In this document: positions 53,715-62,269 of the stretch, in pieces
Layout of the letters: every line of letters begins with the position of its first letter
Position numbering within the stretch: the first letter of the stretch is position 1
Source of the DNA: Mycolicibacterium mucogenicum DSM 44124
GTDB taxonomy: Bacteria; Actinomycetota; Actinomycetes; Mycobacteriales; Mycobacteriaceae
Reading direction: 5' to 3'
DNA length: 64,000 nucleotides
Assembly (NCBI RefSeq): GCF_005670685.2
Contig: NZ_CP062008.1
Coordinates: forward strand, 682,001 to 746,000
Program-made: the position numbers and the translations under genes
The notes under the pieces: generated by a model
What the model was told of the DNA's origin: nothing
The model's input: only the letters and a program-made list of their open reading frames with translations
Databases searched by the model: none

Positions 53715-54704
53715 ATGGGGCCTGTGTCGCCGCGAGTCATCGTCCAACCCGATGATGGCGTGCAGCCGGTGCGGGATTTCATCGCATCGGCGCAGAAGTC
53801 GTTGCTCATCAAGCAATTCACGTTCACCGAACCGTCGCTCGTGGCGGCGGTCATCGAGCGGCACAAGGCGGGTGTCGACGTGCGCGTCATGCTGAACCCG
53901 GCCCGCTCGGGCGGCGACCGCGCCAATGACGAGACGTTCGAACAGTTCTCGGATGCCGGCGTCAACGTCCAGTGGTCCAACCCGACGTTCTACGTGACGC
54001 ACGAGAAGTCGATCGTCGTCGACGGGGCGGCGGCGCTCGTGGCCACGTTCAACCTGTGCGAGAAGTACTTCACCCTCACGCGTGACTACGGCTTCATCAC
54101 CACCGAGCCGGACCACGTCGCGCAGATCGTCGAGGTGTTCGACGCCGACTGGTCCCACACCGATTGGGAGCCGTCGCAATATCACGGGCTGCTGTGGAGC
54201 AACTCGAATTCGCGGTACCACATGGCGAAATTCATCGACACCGCCGAACACCGGCTGCGCATCCAGCACCCCAAGTACGTCGACGCCGTCATCCTCGACC
54301 ACATCGCGGCCGCGGTGGGCCGGGGCGTCAATGTCCATGTGCTGTGCGGTGGCAAGCACGGCATCAGCGACTGGGACATCCTCGACACGTTCGCCTCGCT
54401 GCGGACCCTGCGCCGGTTCGGCGCGAAGGTGCGCAAGCAGAAGAACCTGCGTGTGCACGCCAAGCTGGTCATCGTCGACGACCACGAAGCGCTCGTGGGT
54501 TCGATGAACATCGACCGCAGCGCCTTCGACCTGCGCCGCGAACTGGGCGTGATGGTCAAGGACCCGGACGCCGTCGCGCAGCTGTCGCGGGTGTTCGACG
54601 CCGACTGGGAGACCTCGCACCACTACGAGCCGCCGGATCCGCTGGACTCGTCGCAGCATCACGAAGACGACTTCCCGCACGACCCCGAGCTGGTCCATGA
54701 GTGA
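53715..54704 (+). CDS. Phospholipase-D superfamily protein (cardiolipin-synthase-like)
   Basis: A 329-residue PLD-fold protein with two HKD motifs: THEKSIVVDGAAALVATFN near residue 95 and VHAKLVIVDDHEALVGSMNID near residue 252, both with the full HxKxxxxD. Family enzymes transfer phosphatidyl groups or hydrolyse phosphodiesters. The final 25 residues are acidic (SSQHHEDDFPHDPELVHE). It overlaps the first chromate-transporter half by 8 bases. Substrate is unknown; cardiolipin synthesis is one option. Confidence 0.85.
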   Translation: MGPVSPRVIVQPDDGVQPVRDFIASAQKSLLIKQFTFTEPSLVAAVIERHKAGVDVRVMLNPARSGGDRANDETFEQFSDAGVNVQWSNPTFYVTHEKSIVVDGAAALVATFNLCEKYFTLTRDYGFITTEPDHVAQIVEVFDADWSHTDWEPSQYHGLLWSNSNSRYHMAKFIDTAEHRLRIQHPKYVDAVILDHIAAAVGRGVNVHVLCGGKHGISDWDILDTFASLRTLRRFGAKVRKQKNLRVHAKLVIVDDHEALVGSMNIDRSAFDLRRELGVMVKDPDAVAQLSRVFDADWETSHHYEPPDPLDSSQHHEDDFPHDPELVHE

Positions 54705-55296
54705 GCAGATCGACTCGACGGCCCAACGGGTTTCGTTGTTCGAGTTGGTCCTGACGTTCAACCACATCGCGCTGGCGTCGTTCGGTGGCGGGCTGTCGGC
54801 CTGGTCGCGAGAGGTGCTGGTGGTGGAGAAGGGCTGGCTTGGGGACGCCGAGTTCCTCTCGGCCACAACGATGTGCCGCATCCTGCCCGGCGCCAACCAG
54901 GTCAACATGGCGGTGTTCGCCGGCACCAAGATGCGTGGCTTCCCCGGGGCCGCCGCCGCGGTGTTCGGCCTGTGCGCCATGCCGTTGGTGATCGTGCTGG
55001 CGTTGTCGTTCGCCTACTTCCGGTTCAAGGAAGTGCCCGCCGTCAAGGGCGTGCTGCACGGTGCGTCGGCGGCCGCGGTCGCCCTGACCCTGACGATGGT
55101 GCTCAAGACGGGCCAGAAGTGCCTGACGGGCGTGGTGCCGGTCCTGCTGTTCGCAGGCGCCTTCGTGCTCAACGGCGTGCTGCGGTTCCCGCTGCTGGGG
55201 ACGCTCGCGATCCTGGCGCCGCTGAGCCTGCTGTGGGCATGGCCGCGCGAGCGCGGCAACGGGCCAGGGCCGCGGGACCGCGCCGCAGCGGCATGA
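54697..55296 (+). CDS. Chromate transporter, first half (short-chain ChrA)
   Basis: A 199-residue half-size ChrA/CHR protein with about five membrane helices. The start FELVLTFNHIALASFGGGLSAWSREVLVVEKGWLGDAEFLSATTMCRILPGANQVNMAVFAGTKM is the CHR N-terminal motif. Split CHR pairs are a known form of the family, each half forming part of a heterodimer. It overlaps the PLD gene by 8 bases and the second half starts 10 bases after its stop. Real substrate (chromate or another anion) is uncertain. Confidence 0.85.
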   Translation: MSEQIDSTAQRVSLFELVLTFNHIALASFGGGLSAWSREVLVVEKGWLGDAEFLSATTMCRILPGANQVNMAVFAGTKMRGFPGAAAAVFGLCAMPLVIVLALSFAYFRFKEVPAVKGVLHGASAAAVALTLTMVLKTGQKCLTGVVPVLLFAGAFVLNGVLRFPLLGTLAILAPLSLLWAWPRERGNGPGPRDRAAAA

Positions 55297-55306
55297 GCAC
55301 CCCACG

Positions 55307-55867
55307 ATGAGTACCGCGGCGCTTTCCACCTACATCCAGCTCATCGGGCTGTTCGGGATGCTGTCGCTGCTGTCCATCGGCGGCGGCAACGTCGTGCTGC
55401 CGGAAATGCACATCAACGCCGTCAACGGCAGGCACTGGCTGACCGACAACCAGTTCGCCGACCTGTTCTCCATCTCGCAGACCGCGCCGGGCCCGAGCAT
55501 CCTGATCGTCTCGATGGTCGGCTACGGCGCCGGCCTGAAAGAGGGCGGGATTCCCGGCGCGATCATCGGCGGTGTCGTCTCGATGGTCGCGATGGTGGTG
55601 CCGGCCGCCGGTTTCGTCTACATCATCACGTTGATCTGGCAGAAGGCCGAACGCTCCAAACTGCGCCGCGCGGTCGAGAAGGGTTTCGCCCCGCTCACGG
55701 TCGGCCTCATCCTGGCGGCATCGCTGGTCATGAGCCGTGCCGCCGACCATGACTGGCGCGCCTACACCGTCACCGCGGTGTGCACCGTGATCTTCATGCG
55801 CACCAAACTCAATCCGCTGATCGTGGTCGCCGCCGCCGGCTTCGTCGGGTACCTGGGTTTCATCTGA
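55307..55867 (+). CDS. Chromate transporter, second half (short-chain ChrA)
   Basis: A 186-residue CHR half-protein with the same motif order: IQLIGLFGMLSLLSIGGGNVVLPEMH, WLTDNQFADLFSISQTAPGPSILIVSMVGYGAGLKEGG, a later membrane helix IGGVVSMVAMVVPAAGFVYIITLIW, and a C-terminal helix. It follows the first half by 10 bases. The two halves are paralogous rather than a broken single gene: each has its own start and a full CHR motif. They probably assemble as a heterodimer. Confidence 0.87.
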   Translation: MSTAALSTYIQLIGLFGMLSLLSIGGGNVVLPEMHINAVNGRHWLTDNQFADLFSISQTAPGPSILIVSMVGYGAGLKEGGIPGAIIGGVVSMVAMVVPAAGFVYIITLIWQKAERSKLRRAVEKGFAPLTVGLILAASLVMSRAADHDWRAYTVTAVCTVIFMRTKLNPLIVVAAAGFVGYLGFI

Positions 55868-55926
55868 CCTGGTCGTGCCGCCGCGCACCGGGTTTGTCGG
55901 TGGCACGTGCGAGCATTGAAGTTGTT

Positions 55927-57834
55927 GTGTCTGATGTAGCCCAGCCCCTGCATTCGGCTCCGGCGATCGCTCCGGTGCCGCAGCGTCGGCGTGCGTCGGC
56001 GGACCTGCTGCGCCTGCTGCCGTATCTGCGGCCGTACCGCGGCCGCTGGGCCGCCATGCTGCTCACCGCGTTCGCCGGTCTGGGCGTGACGGTGTCCATC
56101 CCGCTGGTGACCAAGGCCGTCATCGACGGCCCGGTGCGGCACCAGGACCAGCAGGGCCTGTGGGTGCTCGGTTCGGCCGCGCTCGCGCTGGGGCTCGTCG
56201 AGGCGGTGCTGTGGTTCATCCGGCGCTGGCTCGGGGCCCGCGCGACCATGGGCGTCGAGGCTGACATCCGCAAGGAGCTCTACGCGCGGCTGCAGATCCT
56301 GCCCATGTCGTTCCACCGGCAGTGGCAGTCCGGGCAATTGCTGTCGCGGGTGATGAACGACCTTGGCACCATTCGCCAATTTCTCGGCTTCGGTCTGCTC
56401 TTCTTGGTGCTCAACACGATTCAGATCATCGTGGTGACCGGCATCCTGCTGACCATGTACTGGCCGCTGGGCGTGGTGGTGCTGGCGTCGGTGCTGCCGG
56501 TGTCCGTCACGATCTTCAGGTTCGAGCGGCAGTTCACCGTGCTGTCGCGGCAGGCGCAGGACCAATCCGGCCATGTCGCAACACATGTCGAGGAGTCGGC
56601 CCTGGGCTTGCGGGTGATCAAGTCGTTCGGCCGCGAGGACTACGTCTACCAGCGGTTCGACGAGCGGGCGACGGCCCTGTACGACGCCGAGGTCGGCAAG
56701 GTGGCGGTGTCGGCGCGCTTCTGGACGCTGCTCGAGGTCATCCCCAACCTGACGCTGATCTTCGTACTCGGGTTCGGTGCGTACGCAGCCGGCCACGGTC
56801 AGGTCACCATGGGCACGCTGGTCGCGTTCATCACCATGATGCTGTCGCTGGTCTGGCCCATCGCGTCATTGGGCTTCCTGCTGTCGATGATGCAGGAGTC
56901 CATGACGGCCGCCAATCGGGTCGCCGAGATCTTCGACGCGCCAGTGGATATCAGCGACGGACCGGTCGACACCGTGCCGCGCGGCGGGCACCTGGAGCTG
57001 CGCGACGTCGGCTTCCGCTTCCCCGACGCCGAACCCGACGACTGGGCGCTGCGCCACGTGTCGGTGACGGTCGAGCCGGGGCAGACGCTGGCGCTCGTCG
57101 GCGCCACCGGCTCCGGCAAATCGGTTCTCGCCGCGCTGTTCTCACGACTGTACGACGTCACCGAGGGCGCGATCCTGCTCGACGGACGAGACATCCGCGA
57201 GCTGTCGCTGCCCGCCCTGCGGACGGCCGTGGCCACCGCCTTCGAGGACCCGACACTGTTCTCGATGTCGGTCGTCGAGAACCTCACCCTCGGCCGCGGC
57301 GCCGACAACCCGGCCACCGACGACGAGATTCGCGCGGCGATCGACATCGCCGCCGCCCAGTTCGTCTACGACCTGCCGTTCGGTCTCGACACCCGCATCG
57401 GCGAGCAGGGCATGAGCCTGTCCGGCGGTCAGCGGCAACGTCTTTCGCTGGCCCGCGCCATCCTCGCCGCGCCGTCGTTGCTGGTGCTCGACGACACGTT
57501 GTCGGCCCTGGACATGCACACCGAAGCGGAGGTCACCGTCGCGCTGCGGCGGGTGCTGACGTCGGTGACGGGCATCGTGGTCGCGCACCGCGCGTCCACC
57601 GTGCTGCTGGCCGACCGGGTGGCGCTGCTGACCGGCGGCACCATCACGCGCATCGGCACCCATGCCGAACTGCTCGAGCGGGCGCCTGAATACCGCTACC
57701 TGCTGTCCGCCGACGACGAGCTCGACGACGGCTGCGAGCGCAGCTGTGATTGGGAACAGGACGCCGAACGCGAGCGGCTCGAGCAGCTGTATCTGGAGCA
57801 GACCGATGAGTCCGAAGAGGTGCGGAGGCGATGA
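55927..57834 (+). CDS. ABC exporter half-transporter with degenerate ATPase site (Rv1272c-like)
   Basis: A 635-residue half-ABC exporter with a six-helix membrane domain to about residue 310, then a nucleotide-binding domain. Walker A is GATGSGKS, signature is LSGGQRQRLSLARA. Walker B is LLVLDDTLSALD, where the catalytic Glu is replaced by Asp, as in the degenerate site of heterodimeric exporters. The C-terminus is an acidic Arg/Glu-rich tail. The GTG at 55927 is chosen for its fit to the family N-terminus. Partner gene overlaps by 4 bases. Confidence 0.88.
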   Translation: MSDVAQPLHSAPAIAPVPQRRRASADLLRLLPYLRPYRGRWAAMLLTAFAGLGVTVSIPLVTKAVIDGPVRHQDQQGLWVLGSAALALGLVEAVLWFIRRWLGARATMGVEADIRKELYARLQILPMSFHRQWQSGQLLSRVMNDLGTIRQFLGFGLLFLVLNTIQIIVVTGILLTMYWPLGVVVLASVLPVSVTIFRFERQFTVLSRQAQDQSGHVATHVEESALGLRVIKSFGREDYVYQRFDERATALYDAEVGKVAVSARFWTLLEVIPNLTLIFVLGFGAYAAGHGQVTMGTLVAFITMMLSLVWPIASLGFLLSMMQESMTAANRVAEIFDAPVDISDGPVDTVPRGGHLELRDVGFRFPDAEPDDWALRHVSVTVEPGQTLALVGATGSGKSVLAALFSRLYDVTEGAILLDGRDIRELSLPALRTAVATAFEDPTLFSMSVVENLTLGRGADNPATDDEIRAAIDIAAAQFVYDLPFGLDTRIGEQGMSLSGGQRQRLSLARAILAAPSLLVLDDTLSALDMHTEAEVTVALRRVLTSVTGIVVAHRASTVLLADRVALLTGGTITRIGTHAELLERAPEYRYLLSADDELDDGCERSCDWEQDAERERLEQLYLEQTDESEEVRRR

Positions 57835-59648
57835 GCACCGAGAGCTGGCGCGGCCAGACCGTCGAGGCTGCCGAGGACCTGCCCATCGACGAGAGCGTCT
57901 CGCGGCGTCGCGAGGCGCGGTCCCTGTTGGGTTCGTTGCTCAAGCCGTACCGGTTCGCGGTCCTGCTGCTGGCGCTGGTCGTCGTGGTGGAAAACGGTGC
58001 GCGCCTGTCGGTTCCGCTGCTCGTGCAGCGCGGCATCGACCACGGCATCCCGCCGATCCTGCAGGGCGGGCCGGCCCGTGAACTGCTGCAGATCGTCGCG
58101 GCCCTGTGCGGAGTCGTGGTGCTGCAGGCCACCTTCCGACTGTTCTTCCTCAACAGGTCGGGCCGCATCGGCCAGAAGGTGCTCCTGGAGCTGCGCCGCC
58201 GGGTGTACCGGCAGTTCCAGCGCCTCGACGTCGCCTTCCACGACCGCTACACCTCGGGCCGCGTGGTGAGCCGGTCCACCAACGACATCGAAGCCATTCA
58301 GACCATGCTGTCGACGGGTTTCGACAGCCTCATCACCGCGGTGCTCACCCTGGGCGGCACCGCGGTACTGCTCGTCACGCTCGACGTGCGGCTCGGGCTG
58401 ATGTGCCTGGGCGCCTTCCCGCTCCTGGTGCTGCTGGTCGCCTGGTTCCGGCGCGAATCATCGAAGACGTACCGCACCGTCCGCGAACGCGCGGCCCTGG
58501 TGATCGTCCAGTTCGTCGAAACCATGACGGGCATCAAAGCGGTGCAGGCCTATCGGCGCGAGCCCCGCAACCAGGAGATCTTCGACGACGTCGTCGACGA
58601 CTACCGCGTCATCAACGAACGCACCATGACCCTGCTCGCGGTGTTCATGCCCGCGGTCAAACTCATCGGCAACGTCACCACGTCGGTGGTACTGCTGTAC
58701 GGCGGCTACCTGGTGCTGCACGGCCGCATGACGATCGGCACGCTGACGGCCTTCCTGCTGTACCTGCGCATGTTCTTCGAACCGATGCAGGAGATTTCGC
58801 AGTTCTTCAACACCTTCCAGTCGGCGGCGTCGGCGCTGGAGAAGCTGGCCGGGGTGCTCGGGCAGCAGCCGGGGATCATGGACCCCACCGACCCCGTCGC
58901 GCTCACGGCGGTCAAGGGCGACATCGCTTTTCGGGGCGTCAGCTTCGGCTACAGCCCGGAACGTCCGGTGCTGCCCGAACTGGATCTGACGGTGCCCGCG
59001 GGGCAGACGGTCGCCCTCGTCGGGGCCACCGGCGCGGGCAAGACGACCATCGCCAAGCTCATCGCGCGCTTCTACGATCCGGTGACCGGCACGGTCACCC
59101 TCGACGGCATCGACCTGCGGTCGATCGCCCAGGCCGAGCTGCGCCGACACGTCGTGATGGTGACGCAGGAGAACTTCATGTTCGCCGGCACCGTCGCCGA
59201 CAACATCCGGTTCGGGCGCCCCGACGCCACCGACGCCGAGATCCGCGCGGCCGCGGAAGCCGTTGGCGCGGACCGGTTCATCGACAATCTGCCGGACGGT
59301 TACGACACCGACGTCGCCAATCGGGGCGGACGGCTGTCAGCGGGCCAACGCCAGTTGGTCGCGTTCGCCCGCGCGTTCCTGGCGGACCCCAAGGTGCTGA
59401 TTCTCGACGAGGCGACGTCGTCGCTGGACATTCCGACCGAGCGCCTGGTGCAGCGCGCGCTGGCGACCGTGCTGGCCGGGCGGACCGCGCTCGTCATCGC
59501 GCACCGGCTCTCCACCGTGCAGTCCGCGGACCGGGTCCTGGTCCTCGACGTCGGGCGCATCGTTGAGGACGGTGCGCCCGACGATCTGGTCGCCCAGAAC
59601 GGGCGGTACGCGGCGCTGCACCGCGCGTGGATCGACTCGCTGGCCTGA
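57831..59648 (+). CDS. ABC exporter half-transporter with canonical ATPase site (Rv1273c-like)
   Basis: A 605-residue half-ABC exporter. After the six-helix membrane domain (RFAVLLLALVVVVENGARLSVPLLVQRGIDHGI onward) the nucleotide-binding domain has Walker A GATGAGKTT, signature LSAGQRQLVAFARA and Walker B VLILDEATSSLD with catalytic Glu intact. Together with the preceding gene it forms an asymmetric heterodimer in which one composite site hydrolyses ATP. It is coupled by ATGA overlap. The exported substrate (lipid or drug) is unknown. It is convergent with the LuxR gene. Confidence 0.9.
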   Translation: MSTESWRGQTVEAAEDLPIDESVSRRREARSLLGSLLKPYRFAVLLLALVVVVENGARLSVPLLVQRGIDHGIPPILQGGPARELLQIVAALCGVVVLQATFRLFFLNRSGRIGQKVLLELRRRVYRQFQRLDVAFHDRYTSGRVVSRSTNDIEAIQTMLSTGFDSLITAVLTLGGTAVLLVTLDVRLGLMCLGAFPLLVLLVAWFRRESSKTYRTVRERAALVIVQFVETMTGIKAVQAYRREPRNQEIFDDVVDDYRVINERTMTLLAVFMPAVKLIGNVTTSVVLLYGGYLVLHGRMTIGTLTAFLLYLRMFFEPMQEISQFFNTFQSAASALEKLAGVLGQQPGIMDPTDPVALTAVKGDIAFRGVSFGYSPERPVLPELDLTVPAGQTVALVGATGAGKTTIAKLIARFYDPVTGTVTLDGIDLRSIAQAELRRHVVMVTQENFMFAGTVADNIRFGRPDATDAEIRAAAEAVGADRFIDNLPDGYDTDVANRGGRLSAGQRQLVAFARAFLADPKVLILDEATSSLDIPTERLVQRALATVLAGRTALVIAHRLSTVQSADRVLVLDVGRIVEDGAPDDLVAQNGRYAALHRAWIDSLA

Positions 59649-59652
59649 CCGG

Positions 59653-60492
59653 TCAGGGAATCAGCCGCAGCTGCCGCGCCTTCGACACCGCCTCGTGCCG
59701 GCTGTGGGTGCCGAGTTTCGTCGCGGCACTGCGCAGATAGCTCTTGACGGTCTCTGGCTTCAGGGAAAGCCGTTGGGCAGCTTCGGTATTGGTGCACCCC
59801 AGTGCGATCTGCGCCAGCACGTCGAGTTCGCGCGGGCTCAGCGGACCGGCCGGTGCGGGCCCACCGGCCAGCGCCTCGGCCAGCCGGTCGGCGAGACCGC
59901 CGAGATCGTTCGGTGCGACGGGCGCGCCCCCGGCCGCCAGCCGTCGCAGTTCGGCGTGCACCTGGCGGATGTGTTCGGTGTTGACCGCCGTGTCGGCGGC
60001 CGGGGCCTGCTGCAGCCGCAGCCGGCGGTCCACTTCGTCGCGAATCGTCAGCTCGTCCGACAGGCGCTGCGCCGATGCCATGATCAGGTCGACGGCCCGG
60101 CCGCCGAACGGTGCACTGGACCGGTAGGCGCCGTAGAGCACCGCCCGGGCCCGGCCGTCGACGACGACCGGCACCGCCAGCACCGACCGGATGCCCTCGG
60201 AGAGCACCGGCATGTCGTAGTCGTGCGTGATGGACGGCGCGTGCCGGTAGTCGGCTACCGCGAGCGGCTGGCCCGAGACCATGCTGGCACCGCCGAGTCC
60301 GCACGTCGAGCGCACCGTCAACCCCCGGAGACCACCGCCGCGCGTGCCGTAGAACTCCGTGATCAGCAGCGCGTCGTCGTGCACCTCGCCGCCGAACATC
60401 ACCGGCACCGCGCCCTCTGAACCGAGACGCCGCAGCTCGGCGCGGACCGCGTCGGTATCGCGCGGGCGCAGCAGGGACGGGCCGGTCGTCAC
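59653..60492 (-). CDS. GAF-domain LuxR-type transcriptional regulator
   Basis: A 279-residue regulator. The N-terminal GAF-like sensing domain (residues about 30-150) shows ADYRHAPSITHDYDMPVLSEGIRSVLAVPVVVDGRARAVLYGAYR. A C-terminal LuxR helix-turn-helix follows: LSPRELDVLAQIALGCTNTEAAQRLSLKPETVKSYLRSAATKLGTHSRHEAVSKARQL. The GTG at 60492 is preferred. It is divergent from the acyl-CoA ligase pair, and the gap contains two dyads that could be its sites. The ligand may be a small aromatic or acyl compound. Confidence 0.87.
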   Translation of the reverse strand: MTTGPSLLRPRDTDAVRAELRRLGSEGAVPVMFGGEVHDDALLITEFYGTRGGGLRGLTVRSTCGLGGASMVSGQPLAVADYRHAPSITHDYDMPVLSEGIRSVLAVPVVVDGRARAVLYGAYRSSAPFGGRAVDLIMASAQRLSDELTIRDEVDRRLRLQQAPAADTAVNTEHIRQVHAELRRLAAGGAPVAPNDLGGLADRLAEALAGGPAPAGPLSPRELDVLAQIALGCTNTEAAQRLSLKPETVKSYLRSAATKLGTHSRHEAVSKARQLRLIP

Positions 60493-60498
60493 GGTCAG

Positions 60499-60548
60499 TA
60501 CCCTCTTTCGGGGGTAGCGGGCGGATGGGTGTGACGTAGATCCTACGT
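60499..60548. promoter_or_regulatory. Two dyads in the LuxR-ligase divergent region
   Basis: TACCCTCTTTCGGGGGTA (60499-60516) is an imperfect dyad next to the LuxR start. ACGTAGATCCTACGT (60534-60548) has perfect ACGTAG/CTACGT arms 2 bases before the ligase ATG. The second overlaps the likely ribosome-binding region of the ligase gene. Confidence 0.5.
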
Positions 60549-60550
60549 TC

Positions 60551-62269
60551 ATGGCGACAGAGGCTGTGATCACGACCAACACCGAGCACTACCGAGCGGC
60601 CCGGGACCGGCTCGTGGCGTCGATCGGTGACTACTCGCAGGCCGTCGATTCGTTCAGCTGGCCGCGGCTGACCGGCACCTTCAACTGGGCCACCGACTGG
60701 TTCGACGTCATCGCCCGCAGCCCCGAGCGGTCCGGGCAGACGGCGCTCTGGATCACCGAAGAAGGTGGCGACGAGCAGCGCTACACCTTCGCGGAGATGG
60801 CCGACCGGTCCGACCTGGTCGCGACGTGGCTGCAGTCGCTGGGTGTGGGCAAGGGCGACCGCGTCATCGTCATGCTGGGCAACCAGGTCGAGTTGTGGGA
60901 GTCGATGCTGGCGGTGGCCAAGCTCGGCGCGGTGGTGATGCCGACGACCGGGGCCCTGGGCCCGGCCGATCTGGCCGACCGGATCACCCGCGGCGGGGCG
61001 GGCTTCGTGGTGACCAATGCCGCGGACGCGGACAAGTTCGCGTCCGTCGACGGGCAGTACGTCGGCATCGTCGTCGGGGATGCGGTGCCCGGCTGGCACC
61101 GGTATGCCGATGCGTATCAAGCGGTTTCGGCGGGGCCGTTCCGCGCCGTCACCGACGTCGACGACCCGCTGCTGGTCTACTTCACCTCGGGCACCACAAG
61201 CAAGCCCAAACTCGTTGAGCATTCGCAGATTTCGTATCCCGTCGGTCACCTGTCCACGATGGCCTGGATCGGGGTGACGCCCGGCGACGTCCACCTGGCG
61301 ATCAGCTCACCGGGCTGGGCCAAGCACGCCTGGAGTTGTGTCTTCGCGCCGTGGATCGCCGAGGCGACGATATTCGTCTACAACTACAGCCGCTTCGACG
61401 CCGCCGCGCTCATGGGGCAACTGCGCCGCGCCGGCGTCAACACCTTCTGCGCACCACCGACGGTGTGGCGGATGCTGATCCAGGCCGACCTCGGCACCAA
61501 ACCCGAAGGGCTGCGCGAGATTCTGGGCGCCGGCGAGCCGCTGAACCCCGACGTCATCGCCAAGGTGCAGGACGCCTGGGGCCTGACCATCCGGGACGGC
61601 TTCGGCCAGACCGAGACCACCCTGCTGGTGGGCAACACTCCGGGGCAGCCGGTCAAGGCCGGATCGATGGGCCGGCCGATGCCGGGTGTGCCCGTGGTGT
61701 TGGTCGATCCGCTGACCGGCGAGCCGGCCGACGAGGGCGAGATCTGCCTGGAGCTGGGCGCGCGGCCGCTCAACCTGATGACGGGTTATCTCGGTGACCC
61801 GCAACGCAATGCGGCCGTCATGGCCGGCGGTTACTACCACACCGGTGACGTGGCCTCCCGCGACAGTGACGGCTACATCACGTATATCGGCCGCACCGAT
61901 GACGTGTTCAAGTCGTCGGATTACAAGGTGTCGCCGTTCGAGCTGGAGAGCGTGCTCATCGAGCATCCCGCGGTGGTGGAAGCCGCGGTGGTGCCGCAGC
62001 CCGACGACACCCGGCTCGCCGTGCCGAAGGCGTACGTCTGCCTGGCTGCCGGCTGGAGTGCCGATGCGGACACCGCGCGGTCGATCATGGAATTCGCCCG
62101 TGACCACCTGGCGCCGTACCTCAAGGTCCGCCGGGTGGAGTTCTTCGATCTGCCCAAGACGATTTCCGGCAAGATCCGGCGCGTTGACCTGCGCAAGCGC
62201 GAAGATCAAGCGCATGCGGCCGGCACCCCGATCGCATCGGAATACCGCTACGAGGATCTGGTGAACTGA
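60551..62269 (+). CDS. Medium-chain acyl-CoA synthetase (AMP-binding, MACS-like)
   Basis: A 572-residue adenylate-forming ligase. The P-loop-like motif is YFTSGTTSKPKLVEHS, A5 is DGFGQTETTLLVG, A7/A8 is YYHTGDVASRDSDGYITYIGRTDDVFKSSDYKVSPFELESVL, and A10 ends LPKTISGKIRRVDLR with the catalytic Lys. The pattern DDVFKSSDYKVSP is typical of medium-chain acyl-CoA and related synthetases. It activates a carboxylate as acyl-AMP then acyl-CoA. It overlaps the next ligase (TGATG) and is under a divergent LuxR regulator. Confidence 0.9.
   Translation: MATEAVITTNTEHYRAARDRLVASIGDYSQAVDSFSWPRLTGTFNWATDWFDVIARSPERSGQTALWITEEGGDEQRYTFAEMADRSDLVATWLQSLGVGKGDRVIVMLGNQVELWESMLAVAKLGAVVMPTTGALGPADLADRITRGGAGFVVTNAADADKFASVDGQYVGIVVGDAVPGWHRYADAYQAVSAGPFRAVTDVDDPLLVYFTSGTTSKPKLVEHSQISYPVGHLSTMAWIGVTPGDVHLAISSPGWAKHAWSCVFAPWIAEATIFVYNYSRFDAAALMGQLRRAGVNTFCAPPTVWRMLIQADLGTKPEGLREILGAGEPLNPDVIAKVQDAWGLTIRDGFGQTETTLLVGNTPGQPVKAGSMGRPMPGVPVVLVDPLTGEPADEGEICLELGARPLNLMTGYLGDPQRNAAVMAGGYYHTGDVASRDSDGYITYIGRTDDVFKSSDYKVSPFELESVLIEHPAVVEAAVVPQPDDTRLAVPKAYVCLAAGWSADADTARSIMEFARDHLAPYLKVRRVEFFDLPKTISGKIRRVDLRKREDQAHAAGTPIASEYRYEDLVN

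Noticed and set aside
54697..55867. Chromate transporter halves as one gene broken by a frameshift
   Set aside because: Each half has its own start, stop and full CHR motif; short paired CHR proteins are a known form.
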